Source: Pseudomonas sp. B21-023
GTDB taxonomy: Bacteria; Pseudomonadota; Gammaproteobacteria; Pseudomonadales; Pseudomonadaceae
Direction: 5' to 3'
NCBI RefSeq assembly: GCF_024749165.1
Contig: NZ_CP087190.1
Location: 1,882,001-1,946,000, forward strand
DNA: 64,000 nt
Below, in pieces: positions 35,653 to 46,121 of the stretch (the stretch's first letter is position 1; every line of letters begins with the position of its first letter). The translations under genes were made by a program, and so were the position numbers. The notes below the pieces were generated by a model. It saw only the letters and a program-made list of their open reading frames with translations. It was not told where the DNA came from and did not search any database.

Positions 35653-35660
35653 AGATGCCT

Positions 35661-35706
35661 CATCGCCGGCAAGCCGGCTCCTGTGGGAGCCGGCTTGCCG
35701 GCGATG
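35661..35706. repeat. complete BIME: two REP units in perfect inverted array
   Basis: CATCGCCGGCAAGCCGGCTC (35661-35680) and its exact reverse complement (35687-35706) are separated by CTGTGG. A 20-bp perfect stem with 6-nt loop, between convergent chrR and phnX genes. It is a bidirectional terminator candidate, and the same sequence as the single REP at 18507. Confidence 0.9.
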
Positions 35707-35722
35707 GCCATCACGCGGACGA

Positions 35723-36550
35723 TCAGCAAGCCTGCGGCATCTCCCCCTTGGCCAACCGCCGGTTGATATCGGCGATCACCTCGGGCAGCTCGTTGATGGT
35801 GTCGATCAGGTAGTGCGGGCGCGACCCTGCAAACATCGCGTGAATGCGCTTGCGCTCGCTCTCCAGCTTTTCCGCGCTCAAGGCCTGGTAACCTTCCCAG
35901 GTCAGCCCCAGGGCATTGCCCGAACACACCAGTGCCACGGTCCACATCCCGGCGCGGCGGCCTTCGAGAATGCCCGGCACGGTGTCGTCGACCTTCACGC
36001 AGGCGGCCACATCGTCGATGCCCAGGGCAATCACGTTGGCCAGCGCCTGGGCGGGCCACGGGCGGCCGTTCGGTGTCTCGTCGGTGGCCACCACGTGGTC
36101 GGCCACATAGCCGTTCTGCGCTGCCAGCTCGACCACCTTGTCCATCACCACCTTCGGGTAGCCCGAGCAGGAGCCGATTTTCAGGCCGTCCTTGCGCAGC
36201 CCGGTCAGGGTGTCCAGGGCGCCGGGGATCAGCGCCGAATGCACGGCGATCTTCTCAATCTGCAGCGGCATGAAGCGCTCGTAGATGGCGGTCACATCGT
36301 CATCGGTCGGCGTGCGGCCGAACACCTTGCGGTAGCGCTCAGCGATCTCCGGCACGTCGCACAGGGTGCGGATGTGGTCCCACTTGCCCATGCCCATCGG
36401 GCCACGGGCCTCTTCGATGGAGACCTGTACGTCGAACTCGGCGAAGGCTTCGACGAAGATCTGCGTCGGAGCGAACGAGCCGAAATCGACCACGGTGCCG
36501 GCCCAGTCGAGGATGGCGGCTTGCAGCTGGGTGGGGTTGCTGTAGTTCAT
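35723..36550 (-). CDS. phnX: phosphonoacetaldehyde hydrolase (phosphonatase)
   Basis: HAD-superfamily enzyme cleaving the C-P bond of phosphonoacetaldehyde to acetaldehyde and phosphate. Nucleophile Asp 15 is in [19 protein letters not shown], the Schiff-base Lys 56 in [11 protein letters not shown], and [16 protein letters not shown] and [17 protein letters not shown] are the other HAD loops. The 275-residue length is normal. It is 34 nt downstream of phnW, giving the two-step 2-aminoethylphosphonate degradation pathway. Confidence 0.95.
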   Translation of the reverse strand: MNYSNPTQLQAAILDWAGTVVDFGSFAPTQIFVEAFAEFDVQVSIEEARGPMGMGKWDHIRTLCDVPEIAERYRKVFGRTPTDDDVTAIYERFMPLQIEKIAVHSALIPGALDTLTGLRKDGLKIGSCSGYPKVVMDKVVELAAQNGYVADHVVATDETPNGRPWPAQALANVIALGIDDVAACVKVDDTVPGILEGRRAGMWTVALVCSGNALGLTWEGYQALSAEKLESERKRIHAMFAGSRPHYLIDTINELPEVIADINRRLAKGEMPQAC

Positions 36551-36584
36551 GTGCGCGTTTTCCTTGAATTGGGTGGGCAGAGGG

Positions 36585-37691
36585 TCAGATGTCCAGCACT
36601 TCCATTTCCCGCAGCACTTCGGCCACGGCGTTCACGGCGGCCAGCATGCCATCGGCACCGACCACGCCGATGCAGCCGACGCGGAAGGTCTCGACCTGGG
36701 TCAGCTTGCCTGGGTAGAGGATGAAACCTTTGGCCTTGACGCGCTCGTAGAAATCCTTGAACTGGTAACGCGGGTCTTTCGGCGCGTGGAAGGTGACGAT
36801 GATCGGTGCCTGGATTTCGGCGGGCAGGAAACTCTGCAGGCCGATTTTTGCCATGCCGTCGAGCAGGGTCTTGCAGTTGTCGGCGTAGCGCTGGTGGCGG
36901 GCGGGCAGGCCACCCTCTTCGTTGTATTGCTGCAGCGCTTCGTGCAGGGCGGCGACCACGTGGGTCGGCGGGGTAAAGCGCCACTGGCCGGTCTTGGTCA
37001 TGTAGGCGTGCTGGTCTTGCAGGTCCATGGCCAGGGAGTGGGCATTGCCTTCGGCGGCGGCCAGGGCGGTTTTTTCAGCGAAGACGAAGCCCATGCCGGG
37101 TACGCCTTCCAGGCACTTGCCGGAGGCGGCGATCAGCGCTTCGAAGGGAATCTTGCGGGCGTCGATTGGCAGTGCGCCGAACGAACTCATCGCGTCGATG
37201 ATCAGGCGTTTGCCATGACGCTTGATCACCTGGGCGATCTCTGGCAGCGGGTTGAGGATGCCGGTGCTGGTCTCGCAGTGGATCAGTGCCACGTGGGTCA
37301 CGGCGGGGTCGGCGGCCAGCAGGCGGTCGACGTCCGCGGCGGTGGTTGGCTGGTCTTCGGCGGTCTCGAAGGTGCTGTACGCGCGGCCCAGTACCTTGCA
37401 GATCTTGGCCAGGCGTTGGCCGTAGGCGCCGTTGATCAGCACCAGTACCTTGCCGTCCCGGGGTACCAGGGTGCCGATGGCGGCCTCGACCGCGAAGGTG
37501 CCGCTGCCTTGCAGGGGCACGCAGTGATGGCTGGCGCTGCCGTCGAGGATGGCCAGCAGCTGCTCGCACACGCTGGCGGTCAGTTGGTTGAAGTCGCGGT
37601 CCCACGAGCCCCAGTCCACGAGCATGGCCTGGCGGGTGCGGATCGAGGTTGTCAGTGGACCGGGGGTCAGCAGGATCGGGGCGTTGCTCAT
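36585..37691 (-). CDS. phnW: 2-aminoethylphosphonate--pyruvate transaminase
   Basis: PLP fold-type-I aminotransferase that moves the amino group of 2-aminoethylphosphonate to pyruvate, giving phosphonoacetaldehyde for PhnX and alanine. At 368 residues it has standard length. N-terminal [18 protein letters not shown] and the PLP lysine context [20 protein letters not shown] are diagnostic. ATG 37691 has GAGGA upstream; the longer frame starts beyond the promoter. It is divergent from a LysR-type gene 113 nt away. Confidence 0.95.
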   Translation of the reverse strand: MSNAPILLTPGPLTTSIRTRQAMLVDWGSWDRDFNQLTASVCEQLLAILDGSASHHCVPLQGSGTFAVEAAIGTLVPRDGKVLVLINGAYGQRLAKICKVLGRAYSTFETAEDQPTTAADVDRLLAADPAVTHVALIHCETSTGILNPLPEIAQVIKRHGKRLIIDAMSSFGALPIDARKIPFEALIAASGKCLEGVPGMGFVFAEKTALAAAEGNAHSLAMDLQDQHAYMTKTGQWRFTPPTHVVAALHEALQQYNEEGGLPARHQRYADNCKTLLDGMAKIGLQSFLPAEIQAPIIVTFHAPKDPRYQFKDFYERVKAKGFILYPGKLTQVETFRVGCIGVVGADGMLAAVNAVAEVLREMEVLDI

Positions 37692-37804
37692 TCCGTGGTT
37701 CCTCACTTGCGGTGGGCTGGAAGCTAGTGGGGCTAGGTTGCAATTCACCGTGTCATCAATCAAATTGTTTGTAGATATGCCAGCCATAAGTCAGGCCGAT
37801 AGAT

Positions 37805-38668
37805 ATGAACCTGTTCCAGCTCCGTGCCTTCGATGCCGTCGCCCGCGAGGGCAGCTTCACCCGTGCCGCCGAGCGCCTGTTCATCAGCCAGCCGGCGGTG
37901 ACCGGGCATGTAAAGGCGCTGGAGGAGCATTACCAGATCACGTTGCTGCGGCGAACCGCACGGCGGGTCGAGCTGACCGAGGAGGGCACGCGCCTGGCGG
38001 CCATCACCCGGGCCATGTTCGGCCTGGCCGAAGAGGCCCAGGCCATGCTCGAGGCCAACCGGCAGTTGCTCACCGGGCGCCTGGAGGTGGCGGCGGACGG
38101 GCCGCACCGGGTGATGCCGATGCTGGCGCAATTGCGCGAGCGCTACCCCGGTATCACCGTCAACCTGCGCCTGGGCAACGCCCAGGAAACCTTGGCCGCG
38201 CTGCTGTCGGAGCATGCCGACGTGGCCGTGCTGACGGAGATCGAGCCACGCAAGGGCCTGCACCTGCAGGGCCTGTGCGAGTCGCAACTGTGCGCGTTGC
38301 TGCCGGTGGGGCACGCCTGGGCGAGCAGCGACGGCGACTTGCCCCTGGCCGTGCTGGACAGGCAGATCATGGTGCTGCGCGAGCCAAGCTCGACCACTCG
38401 GCGCACCTTCGACAAGGCCTGTGCCGACGCAGGCGTGCAACCCCGGGTGTTGCTGGAGCTAGACAGCCGCGAGGCGGTCACCGAGGCGGTGGCGGCGGAG
38501 CTGGGCATCGGCGTGGTGTCCTCCACCGAGGTGGCCCATGACCCCCGGGTGGTGGCCCGCCCCCTGGCCGGCCAGGGGTTGGTCAACCAGCACATGGTCG
38601 GTTGCCTGGAGCGCCGCCGCGAGCTGCGCCTGATCCAGGCATTCCTGGGCCTGGCCGCCGGCCAGTGA
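37805..38668 (+). CDS. LysR-type regulator, probable activator of phnWX
   Basis: A 287-residue LysR-type protein: HTH at residues 1-60 (MNLFQLRAFDAVAREGSFTR, FISQPAVTGHVKALEE), then the effector domain. It is divergent from phnWX across 113 nt. The AT-rich stretch 37752-37780 (ATCAAATTGTTTGTAGAT) is the likely recognition site. Many pseudomonads place such a regulator here; the effector would be 2-aminoethylphosphonate, but only position supports this. Confidence 0.85.
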   Translation: MNLFQLRAFDAVAREGSFTRAAERLFISQPAVTGHVKALEEHYQITLLRRTARRVELTEEGTRLAAITRAMFGLAEEAQAMLEANRQLLTGRLEVAADGPHRVMPMLAQLRERYPGITVNLRLGNAQETLAALLSEHADVAVLTEIEPRKGLHLQGLCESQLCALLPVGHAWASSDGDLPLAVLDRQIMVLREPSSTTRRTFDKACADAGVQPRVLLELDSREAVTEAVAAELGIGVVSSTEVAHDPRVVARPLAGQGLVNQHMVGCLERRRELRLIQAFLGLAAGQ

Positions 38669-38732
38669 TTGGCGGCTGACGTTTTCTCCATGGCGGCTTA
38701 AGATGGCCACCACAGCGCAGACTGGATTGTCG

Positions 38733-39755
38733 ATGAGCGAGAAGGACACCATTTCCATGCAGCTGGTGCGCGAAGCCCTGTTGCAGACCTGCCCGGCAGG
38801 GCAACCCGATGTCGGTGTACTGCGGCGTGCCGGTATCGACCCGGCGCAGCTTGAGCTGCCAGAGGCGCGGGTGAGTGCCGATGCCTACGCGCAGCTTTGG
38901 CGGCTGCTGGCGCGGCGCTGCAACGATGAATTCTTCGCCATGGACCCACGTGGCCTACCCGTCGGTAGCCTGGCCTTCATGACCCGCGCAGCCATGGCTC
39001 AGCCGACCCTCGGTGAGGGGCTGGACGTCGCGCTGGGTTTTCTCTCGTTGATGCTCGAGGACCTGCATCCCACCCTGATACGCCAGCAGAGCCTCGCCGA
39101 AATCGTCATCAACGAACCCCGCGAAGCGTCCCGCCGAGCCTTCACCTATTTCACCTTCTGGATGATCGTGCACGGCGTCGCCTGCTGGTTGGCCGGCCGG
39201 CGCATCCCGATCCTGGCCATCGACCTGCGCTGCGGCGAGCCTTCATTCTGCGATGACTACCGGGTCATGTTCTCGGAAAGCTTGCAATTCGACCGGCCGC
39301 GTACGCGGATGATCATTGCCGCCGACAGCCTTGACCTGCCACTCAAGCGTACGCCGCAGGAACTGCAACGCTTCCTGGCCGAAGCGCCCGGCAACATTCT
39401 GGTCAAGTATCGCGATCCTGCCAGCCTGGGGCGGCGTATACGCAACGACCTGTTGCATCGACACCCCAATCAGTGGCCTGACGCCGACGCCCTGGCGCGG
39501 CAGCTGTGTCTGTCGCCTTCCACCCTGCGTCGGCGCCTGGCCGAGGAGGGGCAGACCTACCAAGGCCTCAAAGACAGCGTGCGACGTGAATTGGCGATTG
39601 CCTGGCTCAGCGAGGCTGAACCCGCCATGGCGGACATCGCCGAGCGTTTGGGGTTTGCCGACAGCAGTTCGTTTTACAAGGCCTTTCGCAAATGGTTCGG
39701 CTGCAACCCCGGCCATTACCGTGCGCTGGTCCAGGCGCGCGATGCTCACTGCTGA
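38733..39755 (+). CDS. AraC-family regulator with arabinose-binding-like N-domain
   Basis: About 340 residues. The N-terminal portion (residues 10-190) matches the pfam12625-type arabinose-binding-like domain (GVLRRAGIDPAQLELPEARV) found in acyl/lipid-related Pseudomonas regulators. The C-terminus has two HTHs: LARQLCLSPSTLRRRLAEEG and DIAERLGFADSSSFYKAFRK. Start is uncertain between ATG 38703 and 38733; the latter leaves MSEKDTISMQ. It likely controlled the acyl-CoA operon beginning at 44465, now separated from it by a 4.5-kb NEL gene; that is inference. Confidence 0.8.
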   Translation: MSEKDTISMQLVREALLQTCPAGQPDVGVLRRAGIDPAQLELPEARVSADAYAQLWRLLARRCNDEFFAMDPRGLPVGSLAFMTRAAMAQPTLGEGLDVALGFLSLMLEDLHPTLIRQQSLAEIVINEPREASRRAFTYFTFWMIVHGVACWLAGRRIPILAIDLRCGEPSFCDDYRVMFSESLQFDRPRTRMIIAADSLDLPLKRTPQELQRFLAEAPGNILVKYRDPASLGRRIRNDLLHRHPNQWPDADALARQLCLSPSTLRRRLAEEGQTYQGLKDSVRRELAIAWLSEAEPAMADIAERLGFADSSSFYKAFRKWFGCNPGHYRALVQARDAHC

Positions 39756-39860
39756 GCGACCGCAGCTCCCGAATCGCCGTGGCAGCTGTTTCGCTTCCCT
39801 CTGAAGCTTCGCCGCAATGAGTGAAAGATTGTGCCCTCTCATCAGCACAGAGGGCTCTTC

Positions 39861-42800
39861 ATGCGAACATTTCCGACTGTACCCAGTACCCGCAACGGCG
39901 TCTCTGCCAAGGATATGCAAACGGCTGCTGCCGCTTTCACCCAATCGCTCCCTCGATGGATCTCAGGTACCTCTGCAGCCAACATCTACACGTTGCGGGT
40001 ATTGATCGCCAGCCATAGAGCCAGCCAGATAGCCGTGGCCAGCGCGACCAAGGCAGTGGTACCGCTGCATGTGTTCGCCGAGAGCAGATTCTCCGAAGCC
40101 CTGGCAGGCATGCTGCCGAATGGGCAAACACTGACCAGTTTGCAGTGGCGAAGAAAGATGCGTGAAGAGGTGGGGCATTCGGTTCCCCATTTCGTAGATT
40201 CATTTGAAGTTCAGCCAGCGCTGTCGCGCCTGGCGCAGAACTTTGCCGATAGTGCCACCCCTCTGAGCGGCAGTGGCTTGGTTGTTCAGGTTGGCGATGA
40301 TCAGGTCATTGGCAACACGGCGCAATTGATCGAAACGTGCCGCCAACTGGATGCGGGAAAGCAGTACCAGGCACTGCTTGATCAACATTTCACCCAGAAC
40401 AAGGCGCTGCTGGTCGCGGACAAGCTTGCGGGCTTCAAGCTGGCCGTGCATGTCGCATTTCTCAAGGGCAAGATCGACAGCGATGTGAGCGCCGCACTGG
40501 AGCACTACGCTGAAAGCCCGAACGGCACGAGTACCGAGCCCAGGCTCACGGCGTATCCAGGGCTGATGTCCATGCTGGGGGTGCTGGTCCATGAGGCATT
40601 GATCATCCAGTTGAAAACTGTCGATGGCGATAATGCAGGTGTCGTGACCTACATGCCTGGCGATGCCGACAATCCACTGCGCTGGCACAGCTCCACGCAG
40701 GACTTGCAAGTTGAAATGGTCTCTCACCTACGGCGCCAGGGTTATCTGCGCGAACTCCTGCAATTGATCGCGCTGGATGCACGCAGCGCGTTCTTCCGGC
40801 AGTTGCAGTTGCGCTTGATGGATGCAGCGCCTGACCTGCAGATAGAGGGCATGACCGGTCATGGCACAGTCTTCACACGCTGGGTGGATGAGCAGGTCGA
40901 GCGCGTGCGCGCGGATGCCAAAGCGCTGCTTGTACCTACCGCAGACGCTGATGCCGAGGCCAGCCGTAAACGCCTGGAGGATTGGAAGTCGCTTGGCTGG
41001 GGGCTGATCGGGCTGGCCGGATTCTTCATCCCGGTGGTAGGGGCCGTGCTGTTGGGGGCGTTGCTGAAGGATGTTTGCGCCCAGGTGTTCGAGGGCGTTA
41101 CAAATTGGGCCAAAGGGCATGATCACGAAGCATTGCAGCATGCACTGAACGTGGCGCAGGTTGTTGCCGCCACGTCTGTTGGGCTGGTTGCAGGCGCCGC
41201 TGTCGGCCGTTTGGTCGACAGGGCGCTGGTCGAGGGCCTGGAAGTGGTTGCGTTGGACGATGACAGCCAAGGGCTGTGGAACGGCGACCTGAGTATCTAC
41301 GCGCGCGAGTTGCCGGATGACGCGACCCTGGGCGCAGATGGCTTGTATTTCCAAGGCAGCCGCCGTTGGCTGAGGGTTGACGAGCATTATTACGAGGTTC
41401 ATCAACCGAGTGAGAACGGGGCCTGGCGGTTGCTCCATCCGGATCGGCCACAGGCTTACGGGCCGGTGTTGCAGCACAACGCTGAGCGCCTGTGGCTGCT
41501 ACCTGACGACTCGCCCATGGACTGGAAGGATGCACGGCAGATGCTTGGCCGTCTCTGGCCACAGCAACGTCCGCTCGACCCGCAACGCGCCAAGCAGGTC
41601 CTGCAGGCGGCTTGCAGCGATGTGGATGAACTGCGAGGGATTCTGGTGGAGAACCGCCCTTTGCCGGCCAACCTGCGCGATACGCTGCGCCGTTTCGAGG
41701 CCGATGAAAGGATCGAGCGTTTCTTCGAGTCGCTGGCCTGCGGTGCGTCTGTGCCCGATGACCCAGCGCTGCTTGAATGGTGCGAGAAGCACCCTGGTTT
41801 AGCTGGGCTGACGGCCGCCGAACGACCTGGAGCTATCCTCGACCAACAGATCGAGCTACGTCATGGCCTGTTCGATTACCTGACAGCCGTCGAGCCAGGT
41901 TCTGATCCTGTTGTTCAAGTACTCCGACGGGATTTCCCAGGCCTGCCCACCGATTACGCCATCGAATTGGCCTGTCAGGTCAGCGGCGACGAGCGAGAAG
42001 AGGTCGAGTTGCTGCAGCGCCTGCCGTTGCCTGTCGCCACCAAAGCGCGCTCCCTGCTTCAGCTTGCCAGGCTGAATCAAGCCGTGCAGGGCGTGATGCT
42101 GCGCAACGCCTACAGTGATGTCGGTGATGAGTTGGCGCTGGGATTGTTGTCGAGGCTTGGCCATTGGTCTTTCTCGCGGCGCGTGGAGTTGCGCCTCGGT
42201 TCTGCGGAGGGGCGCCGGCTGGCAGTTATCAACGTGCAGGCTCCGGAAGCCGATCAGATAACCCTGGTGCGGCATGCGGGCGCGTTCGTGCTGTATGACG
42301 CTCAAGGCCTTGAGTTGCCAGAGCAGAGCTGCGCCCCTGATGACCTCTTCCAGGCCCTTGTCACAGTACTGACAGCAGAGCAGAAAGCCGCCCTTGGCCT
42401 AGGCAGCGAGCACCCGGCTGGCGAACTACGGCGACAGGTCGTCAATCTGCTGCCCATAGGTCGGCAGAAGCTGATGAAACAACTGGCCTGGCGGGAACAG
42501 CAGGGCTGGTTCAATCCGGGGCAGCGCTTGGGAGATGGCCGTGTAGGGTATTCGCTAGGCGGCAGCGTATCTCAAGTGCGGGGGCCTGGGTGGCGGGTCC
42601 GGCGGCGATTGGCCAGGCTCTATCAGGGTGATACGCCCAGGCAGATCGATGAGCATCTGTTTCGTATTCTGGACGCTGCCAACCCCTACGGAGCGCTGCT
42701 TCTTGAAGAGCAGAATTTTCATCTGCTCGACCATTATCTGAACACATGGATTTCTGCCGGGTCAGGAGGGGAACGGGCAGCGCGTCGCATGCTTGGCCGA

Positions 42801-44372
42801 AGGTTGCTACAGGCTTGGCGCCGGCAATTGCCGGTGGATGTCCATGAAAATGTTGTGCGCGGCTTTGTTCTGGACCTGAGTGGCCATCGTGTGAACGGCA
42901 TGCCTATACTGGATGAGGCGATCGACTTCCATCACGTCACCTCCCTGACGATGGTCGATACGCCGCTGCAGATGGTTCCAGATGCCTTCTTCAGTTGCTT
43001 TGGGCATGTTCGCCGTCTGAGCATGGCGCGCAACCGTCTGGAAGCATTGCCGGTCGGCATTCGGTACCTGCGATTTCTTGAAAGACTGGACCTTTCGTAC
43101 AACGGTATTCGCAACGGCGAGCGCGTATCCGAGGCGCTGAGTTCACTGACTCGCCTGCAGGAGCTGGACCTCAGTTTCAATCCGTCGATTCGCAGTCTGT
43201 CTCTGGGCGATTGGGCTTCAGGCCTGAGGCGCTTGAGCCTGAGGCTGTGCGGGTTGACGCAATGGCCTGCAGGGTTGGAACGGTGTCAACTGCTGCGCTG
43301 GATCGACCTGAGTTCCAATAACCTGGTCAACGTACCCGCCACCATCCAGGCAATGCCGTATACCTATCGTACTTCGATTCTACTGGGTCGAAACGCCATT
43401 GATCAGGTGCAACTGGAGCGCCTGTATGCGCGCCCTGCACCTGTCCATCCGCCAGCCCCACAACCCGCCCCTGAGCTGCTGGCTGCCAGGGCAGTCTGGG
43501 TGGTCGGAGAGCAGGCGCAAGCGCGTGGGGCGACCTGGGATCGATTGTTCGCTGACCCAAGAAGCCGCGAACTGGAAACGATCCTGCGCCGGCTGCAGCA
43601 AAGCAGCGACTATCGCAATCAGGCCTACCACCGTGTGCTGGATGCTCGAGTGTGGACGCTGCTTGACGCCATGGATACTGACACAGCGCTGGCAGACGAC
43701 GTCCACGCCCATGCGGTTGGCAACGTTACCTGTGCAGATGATGTCGCCGATCGCTTCAGCGAGCTGCATCTGCTCGCATTGGTGAACAACGCAAAGCGCT
43801 CGACAGCAGTGGTCGAGCAGCAACAGGCACTGCTCGACCTGGGGCAGGGTTTGTTCCGCCTCACGCTGCTGAAGGAACATATCGGCAGGTACATCGCAGA
43901 GAAGACGCTGAGCACCCCGCATCTTGATGCCGTCGAGGTCAGCCTTTATTTTCGCTTGGCGTTGGCCGAAGAGATGAAGCTGCCAAGCCAGCCGCACTCG
44001 ATGTTGTTTGGCGCGATAGCCAACGTCAGCGAGGCGGACCTGGCGGCCGTACGGGGCTTTGTAAGGGATGCGGCCACCGTCGAAGCAAAAGCCGCTTTCT
44101 TGAGCCAGCAGAAATTCTGGAGCCAATGGCTGGAAACGCAACAGGCGGAAGCGTTCGCGCCCATCCTCGAGCAATCCCAGGACAGTCTGGACCAGCTATA
44201 TGACCGGCAGTCCGAGATGACCAGCCAGCAGTATCTGGAGCAAACCGCTGAGGTGGCCGAAAAGCTTGATTACCTGAAAAACCGTCTGGTCATCTTCTTG
44301 ACCACACCCTTGCTGAGGCCCGACGCGGATTCAGTCCTGCCACCTGGCGACCAAACCGGTCATCCAGATTGA
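39861..44372 (+). CDS. large leucine-rich-repeat protein with NEL E3 ubiquitin ligase-like C-terminus
   Basis: A 1503-residue protein. Residues 1-375 resemble the N-terminal region of DUF6543/dermonecrotic-type Pseudomonas toxins. Two hydrophobic segments follow at about 379-405 and 431-456. A module at about 494-545 (GLYFQGSRRWLRVDEHYYEV, AYGPVLQHNAERLW) recurs in the protein at 50053-54606. Leucine-rich repeats span about 1050-1167 (ERLDLSYNGI, QELDLSFNPS, RWIDLSSNNL), followed by a NEL-type helical domain. Catalytic candidate Cys 1291 sits in the CxD motif of GNVTCADDVADRFSEL. NEL proteins ubiquitinate eukaryotic host targets. ATG 39861 has AGAGGG 6 nt upstream; GTG 39831 is less likely. 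No secretion system gene is nearby. Confidence 0.8.
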   Translation: MRTFPTVPSTRNGVSAKDMQTAAAAFTQSLPRWISGTSAANIYTLRVLIASHRASQIAVASATKAVVPLHVFAESRFSEALAGMLPNGQTLTSLQWRRKMREEVGHSVPHFVDSFEVQPALSRLAQNFADSATPLSGSGLVVQVGDDQVIGNTAQLIETCRQLDAGKQYQALLDQHFTQNKALLVADKLAGFKLAVHVAFLKGKIDSDVSAALEHYAESPNGTSTEPRLTAYPGLMSMLGVLVHEALIIQLKTVDGDNAGVVTYMPGDADNPLRWHSSTQDLQVEMVSHLRRQGYLRELLQLIALDARSAFFRQLQLRLMDAAPDLQIEGMTGHGTVFTRWVDEQVERVRADAKALLVPTADADAEASRKRLEDWKSLGWGLIGLAGFFIPVVGAVLLGALLKDVCAQVFEGVTNWAKGHDHEALQHALNVAQVVAATSVGLVAGAAVGRLVDRALVEGLEVVALDDDSQGLWNGDLSIYARELPDDATLGADGLYFQGSRRWLRVDEHYYEVHQPSENGAWRLLHPDRPQAYGPVLQHNAERLWLLPDDSPMDWKDARQMLGRLWPQQRPLDPQRAKQVLQAACSDVDELRGILVENRPLPANLRDTLRRFEADERIERFFESLACGASVPDDPALLEWCEKHPGLAGLTAAERPGAILDQQIELRHGLFDYLTAVEPGSDPVVQVLRRDFPGLPTDYAIELACQVSGDEREEVELLQRLPLPVATKARSLLQLARLNQAVQGVMLRNAYSDVGDELALGLLSRLGHWSFSRRVELRLGSAEGRRLAVINVQAPEADQITLVRHAGAFVLYDAQGLELPEQSCAPDDLFQALVTVLTAEQKAALGLGSEHPAGELRRQVVNLLPIGRQKLMKQLAWREQQGWFNPGQRLGDGRVGYSLGGSVSQVRGPGWRVRRRLARLYQGDTPRQIDEHLFRILDAANPYGALLLEEQNFHLLDHYLNTWISAGSGGERAARRMLGRRLLQAWRRQLPVDVHENVVRGFVLDLSGHRVNGMPILDEAIDFHHVTSLTMVDTPLQMVPDAFFSCFGHVRRLSMARNRLEALPVGIRYLRFLERLDLSYNGIRNGERVSEALSSLTRLQELDLSFNPSIRSLSLGDWASGLRRLSLRLCGLTQWPAGLERCQLLRWIDLSSNNLVNVPATIQAMPYTYRTSILLGRNAIDQVQLERLYARPAPVHPPAPQPAPELLAARAVWVVGEQAQARGATWDRLFADPRSRELETILRRLQQSSDYRNQAYHRVLDARVWTLLDAMDTDTALADDVHAHAVGNVTCADDVADRFSELHLLALVNNAKRSTAVVEQQQALLDLGQGLFRLTLLKEHIGRYIAEKTLSTPHLDAVEVSLYFRLALAEEMKLPSQPHSMLFGAIANVSEADLAAVRGFVRDAATVEAKAAFLSQQKFWSQWLETQQAEAFAPILEQSQDSLDQLYDRQSEMTSQQYLEQTAEVAEKLDYLKNRLVIFLTTPLLRPDADSVLPPGDQTGHPD

Positions 44373-44413
44373 CAGCTTTGGCCATTGCCCGTCAGGGCCT
44401 CTAGCGACAACAT

Positions 44414-44464
44414 CGTCAGACCAATGGTGCACTCCAACAATAACTAACAACCAGGAGTCTGACG
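44414..44464. promoter_or_regulatory. inverted repeat CGTCAGAC / GTCTGACG across leader of the acyl-CoA operon
   Basis: An 8-nt perfect pair with arms at 44414-44421 and 44457-44464. The right arm abuts the ATG at 44465 and overlaps the end of its ribosome binding site CAGGAG. It could form an mRNA hairpin limiting translation, or be a protein site. Confidence 0.35.
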
Positions 44465-46111
44465 ATGCGTGATTACGCCGATGCCGCCCGTTCGTTCGAC
44501 CATGCCCAGGCTGCCCGCGCAGCACTGCACGGGCAACTGACGGCCCTCAATGCCTGCGTCGAATGCTGTGACCGCCATGTCGGCAGTGGCAAGCCGGCGC
44601 TGCTGTGGGAAGGCCGTGATGGCGACAGCAAGCGGTACACCTTCGACGAGTTGGCGCCCTGGGTGGCCCGCTTTGCCAACGTGCTGAAAGCGCAGGGGGT
44701 GGGCGCGGGCGACCGTGTCGCCGGCTTGATGCCACGCATCCCCGAGTTGCTGGTGACCATCCTCGCCACCTGGCGCCTGGGTGCGGTCTACCAGCCGTTG
44801 TTCACTGCCTTCGGGCCGAAGGCCATCGAACATCGCCTGGAGCAGTCCGCAGCACGCGTGGTGGTGACCGACCAGCAGAACCGTGCCAAGCTCGATAGTG
44901 TGAGTGATTGCCCGAAGATCATCACCGTTAAGGCACGCGCTGGCGAACTGGATTTCCATGCCAGCCTCGAAAGTGTCGCGGGCGACTGTGAACCTGTCAT
45001 GCGCACGGGTGACGACCCTTTCCTGCTGATGTTCACCTCGGGTACCACCGGCCCGGCCAAACCCCTGGAGGTGCCGCTGCGCGCCATCGTCGCCTTCCAG
45101 GGCTACATGCGTGATGCCATCGACCTGCGCCCGGAAGACAACTTCTGGAACCTGGCCGATCCGGGTTGGGCGTATGGCCTCTATTACGCAGTTACCGGCC
45201 CCTTGTCGCTGGGCCACGCCACGACCTTCTACGATGGCCCGTTCAGCGTCGAGAGCTGCGCGCACATCATCAACAAACTGGGCATCAACAACCTGGCCGG
45301 TTCGCCAACGGCTTATCGACTGCTGATCGCTGCGGGCCGAGCGTTTTCCGCGCCAATACAGGGCCGCCTGCGGGTCGTCAGCAGTGCCGGCGAGCCGCTC
45401 AATCCAGAGGTCATACGCTGGTTTGCCGACGAACTGGGAGTGACCATCCACGATCACTATGGCCAGACCGAACTGGGGATGGTGCTGTGTAACCACCATG
45501 GCTTGAGGCACCCGGTACACCTGGGGTCTGCCGGTTTCGCCATTCCAGGCCACCGTATCGTCGTGCTCGATGAGCAGGGCGCGGAGCTGTCGGTCGGGCA
45601 ACCTGGGATTCTGGCCGTGGACCGTGAGCAATCACCCTTGTGCTGGTTCGGCGGTTATCGCGATGTACCTACCAAATCGTTCGTCGGCAAGTATTACCTC
45701 AGCGGCGATACCGTCGAGCTCAACGCCGACGGCAGCATCAGCTTTGTTGGCCGCAGCGACGATGTGATCACCACCTCCGGTTACCGAGTCGGTCCTTTTG
45801 ATGTGGAAAGCGCGCTGATCGAGCACCCCACGGTGATCGAAGCGGCAGTCATCGGCAAGCCCGACCCGGAACGCACCGAGCTGATCAAGGCCTTCGTCGT
45901 CCTGGCCCAAGGTGTGACAGGCACGGCCGAGCTGGAAGATGCCTTGCGCCAGCACGTGCGCCAGCGACTGTATGCCCACGCCTATCCGCGTGAAATCGAA
46001 TTCGTCAGCGAGCTGCCCAAGACGCCGAGCGGCAAGCTGCAACGTTTCATCCTGCGCAATCAGGAAATCGCCAAACAACAAGCGCAGCTGGCCACACGCG
46101 CCAGCGCCTGA
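44465..46111 (+). CDS. short/medium-chain acyl-CoA synthetase (AMP-forming)
   Basis: First gene of a five-gene beta-oxidation operon. A 548-residue ANL-superfamily enzyme that activates a short or branched fatty acid with ATP and CoA. The P-loop is [34 protein letters not shown] is the A5 motif; [22 protein letters not shown] carries the hinge Asp; and [14 protein letters not shown] holds the C-terminal lysine. Chain length cannot be told from sequence; the downstream genes point to branched or short substrates. CAGGAG precedes the ATG. Confidence 0.88.
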   Translation: MRDYADAARSFDHAQAARAALHGQLTALNACVECCDRHVGSGKPALLWEGRDGDSKRYTFDELAPWVARFANVLKAQGVGAGDRVAGLMPRIPELLVTILATWRLGAVYQPLFTAFGPKAIEHRLEQSAARVVVTDQQNRAKLDSVSDCPKIITVKARAGELDFHASLESVAGDCEPVMRTGDDPFLLMFTSGTTGPAKPLEVPLRAIVAFQGYMRDAIDLRPEDNFWNLADPGWAYGLYYAVTGPLSLGHATTFYDGPFSVESCAHIINKLGINNLAGSPTAYRLLIAAGRAFSAPIQGRLRVVSSAGEPLNPEVIRWFADELGVTIHDHYGQTELGMVLCNHHGLRHPVHLGSAGFAIPGHRIVVLDEQGAELSVGQPGILAVDREQSPLCWFGGYRDVPTKSFVGKYYLSGDTVELNADGSISFVGRSDDVITTSGYRVGPFDVESALIEHPTVIEAAVIGKPDPERTELIKAFVVLAQGVTGTAELEDALRQHVRQRLYAHAYPREIEFVSELPKTPSGKLQRFILRNQEIAKQQAQLATRASA

Positions 46112-46121
46112 GGAACCACAC

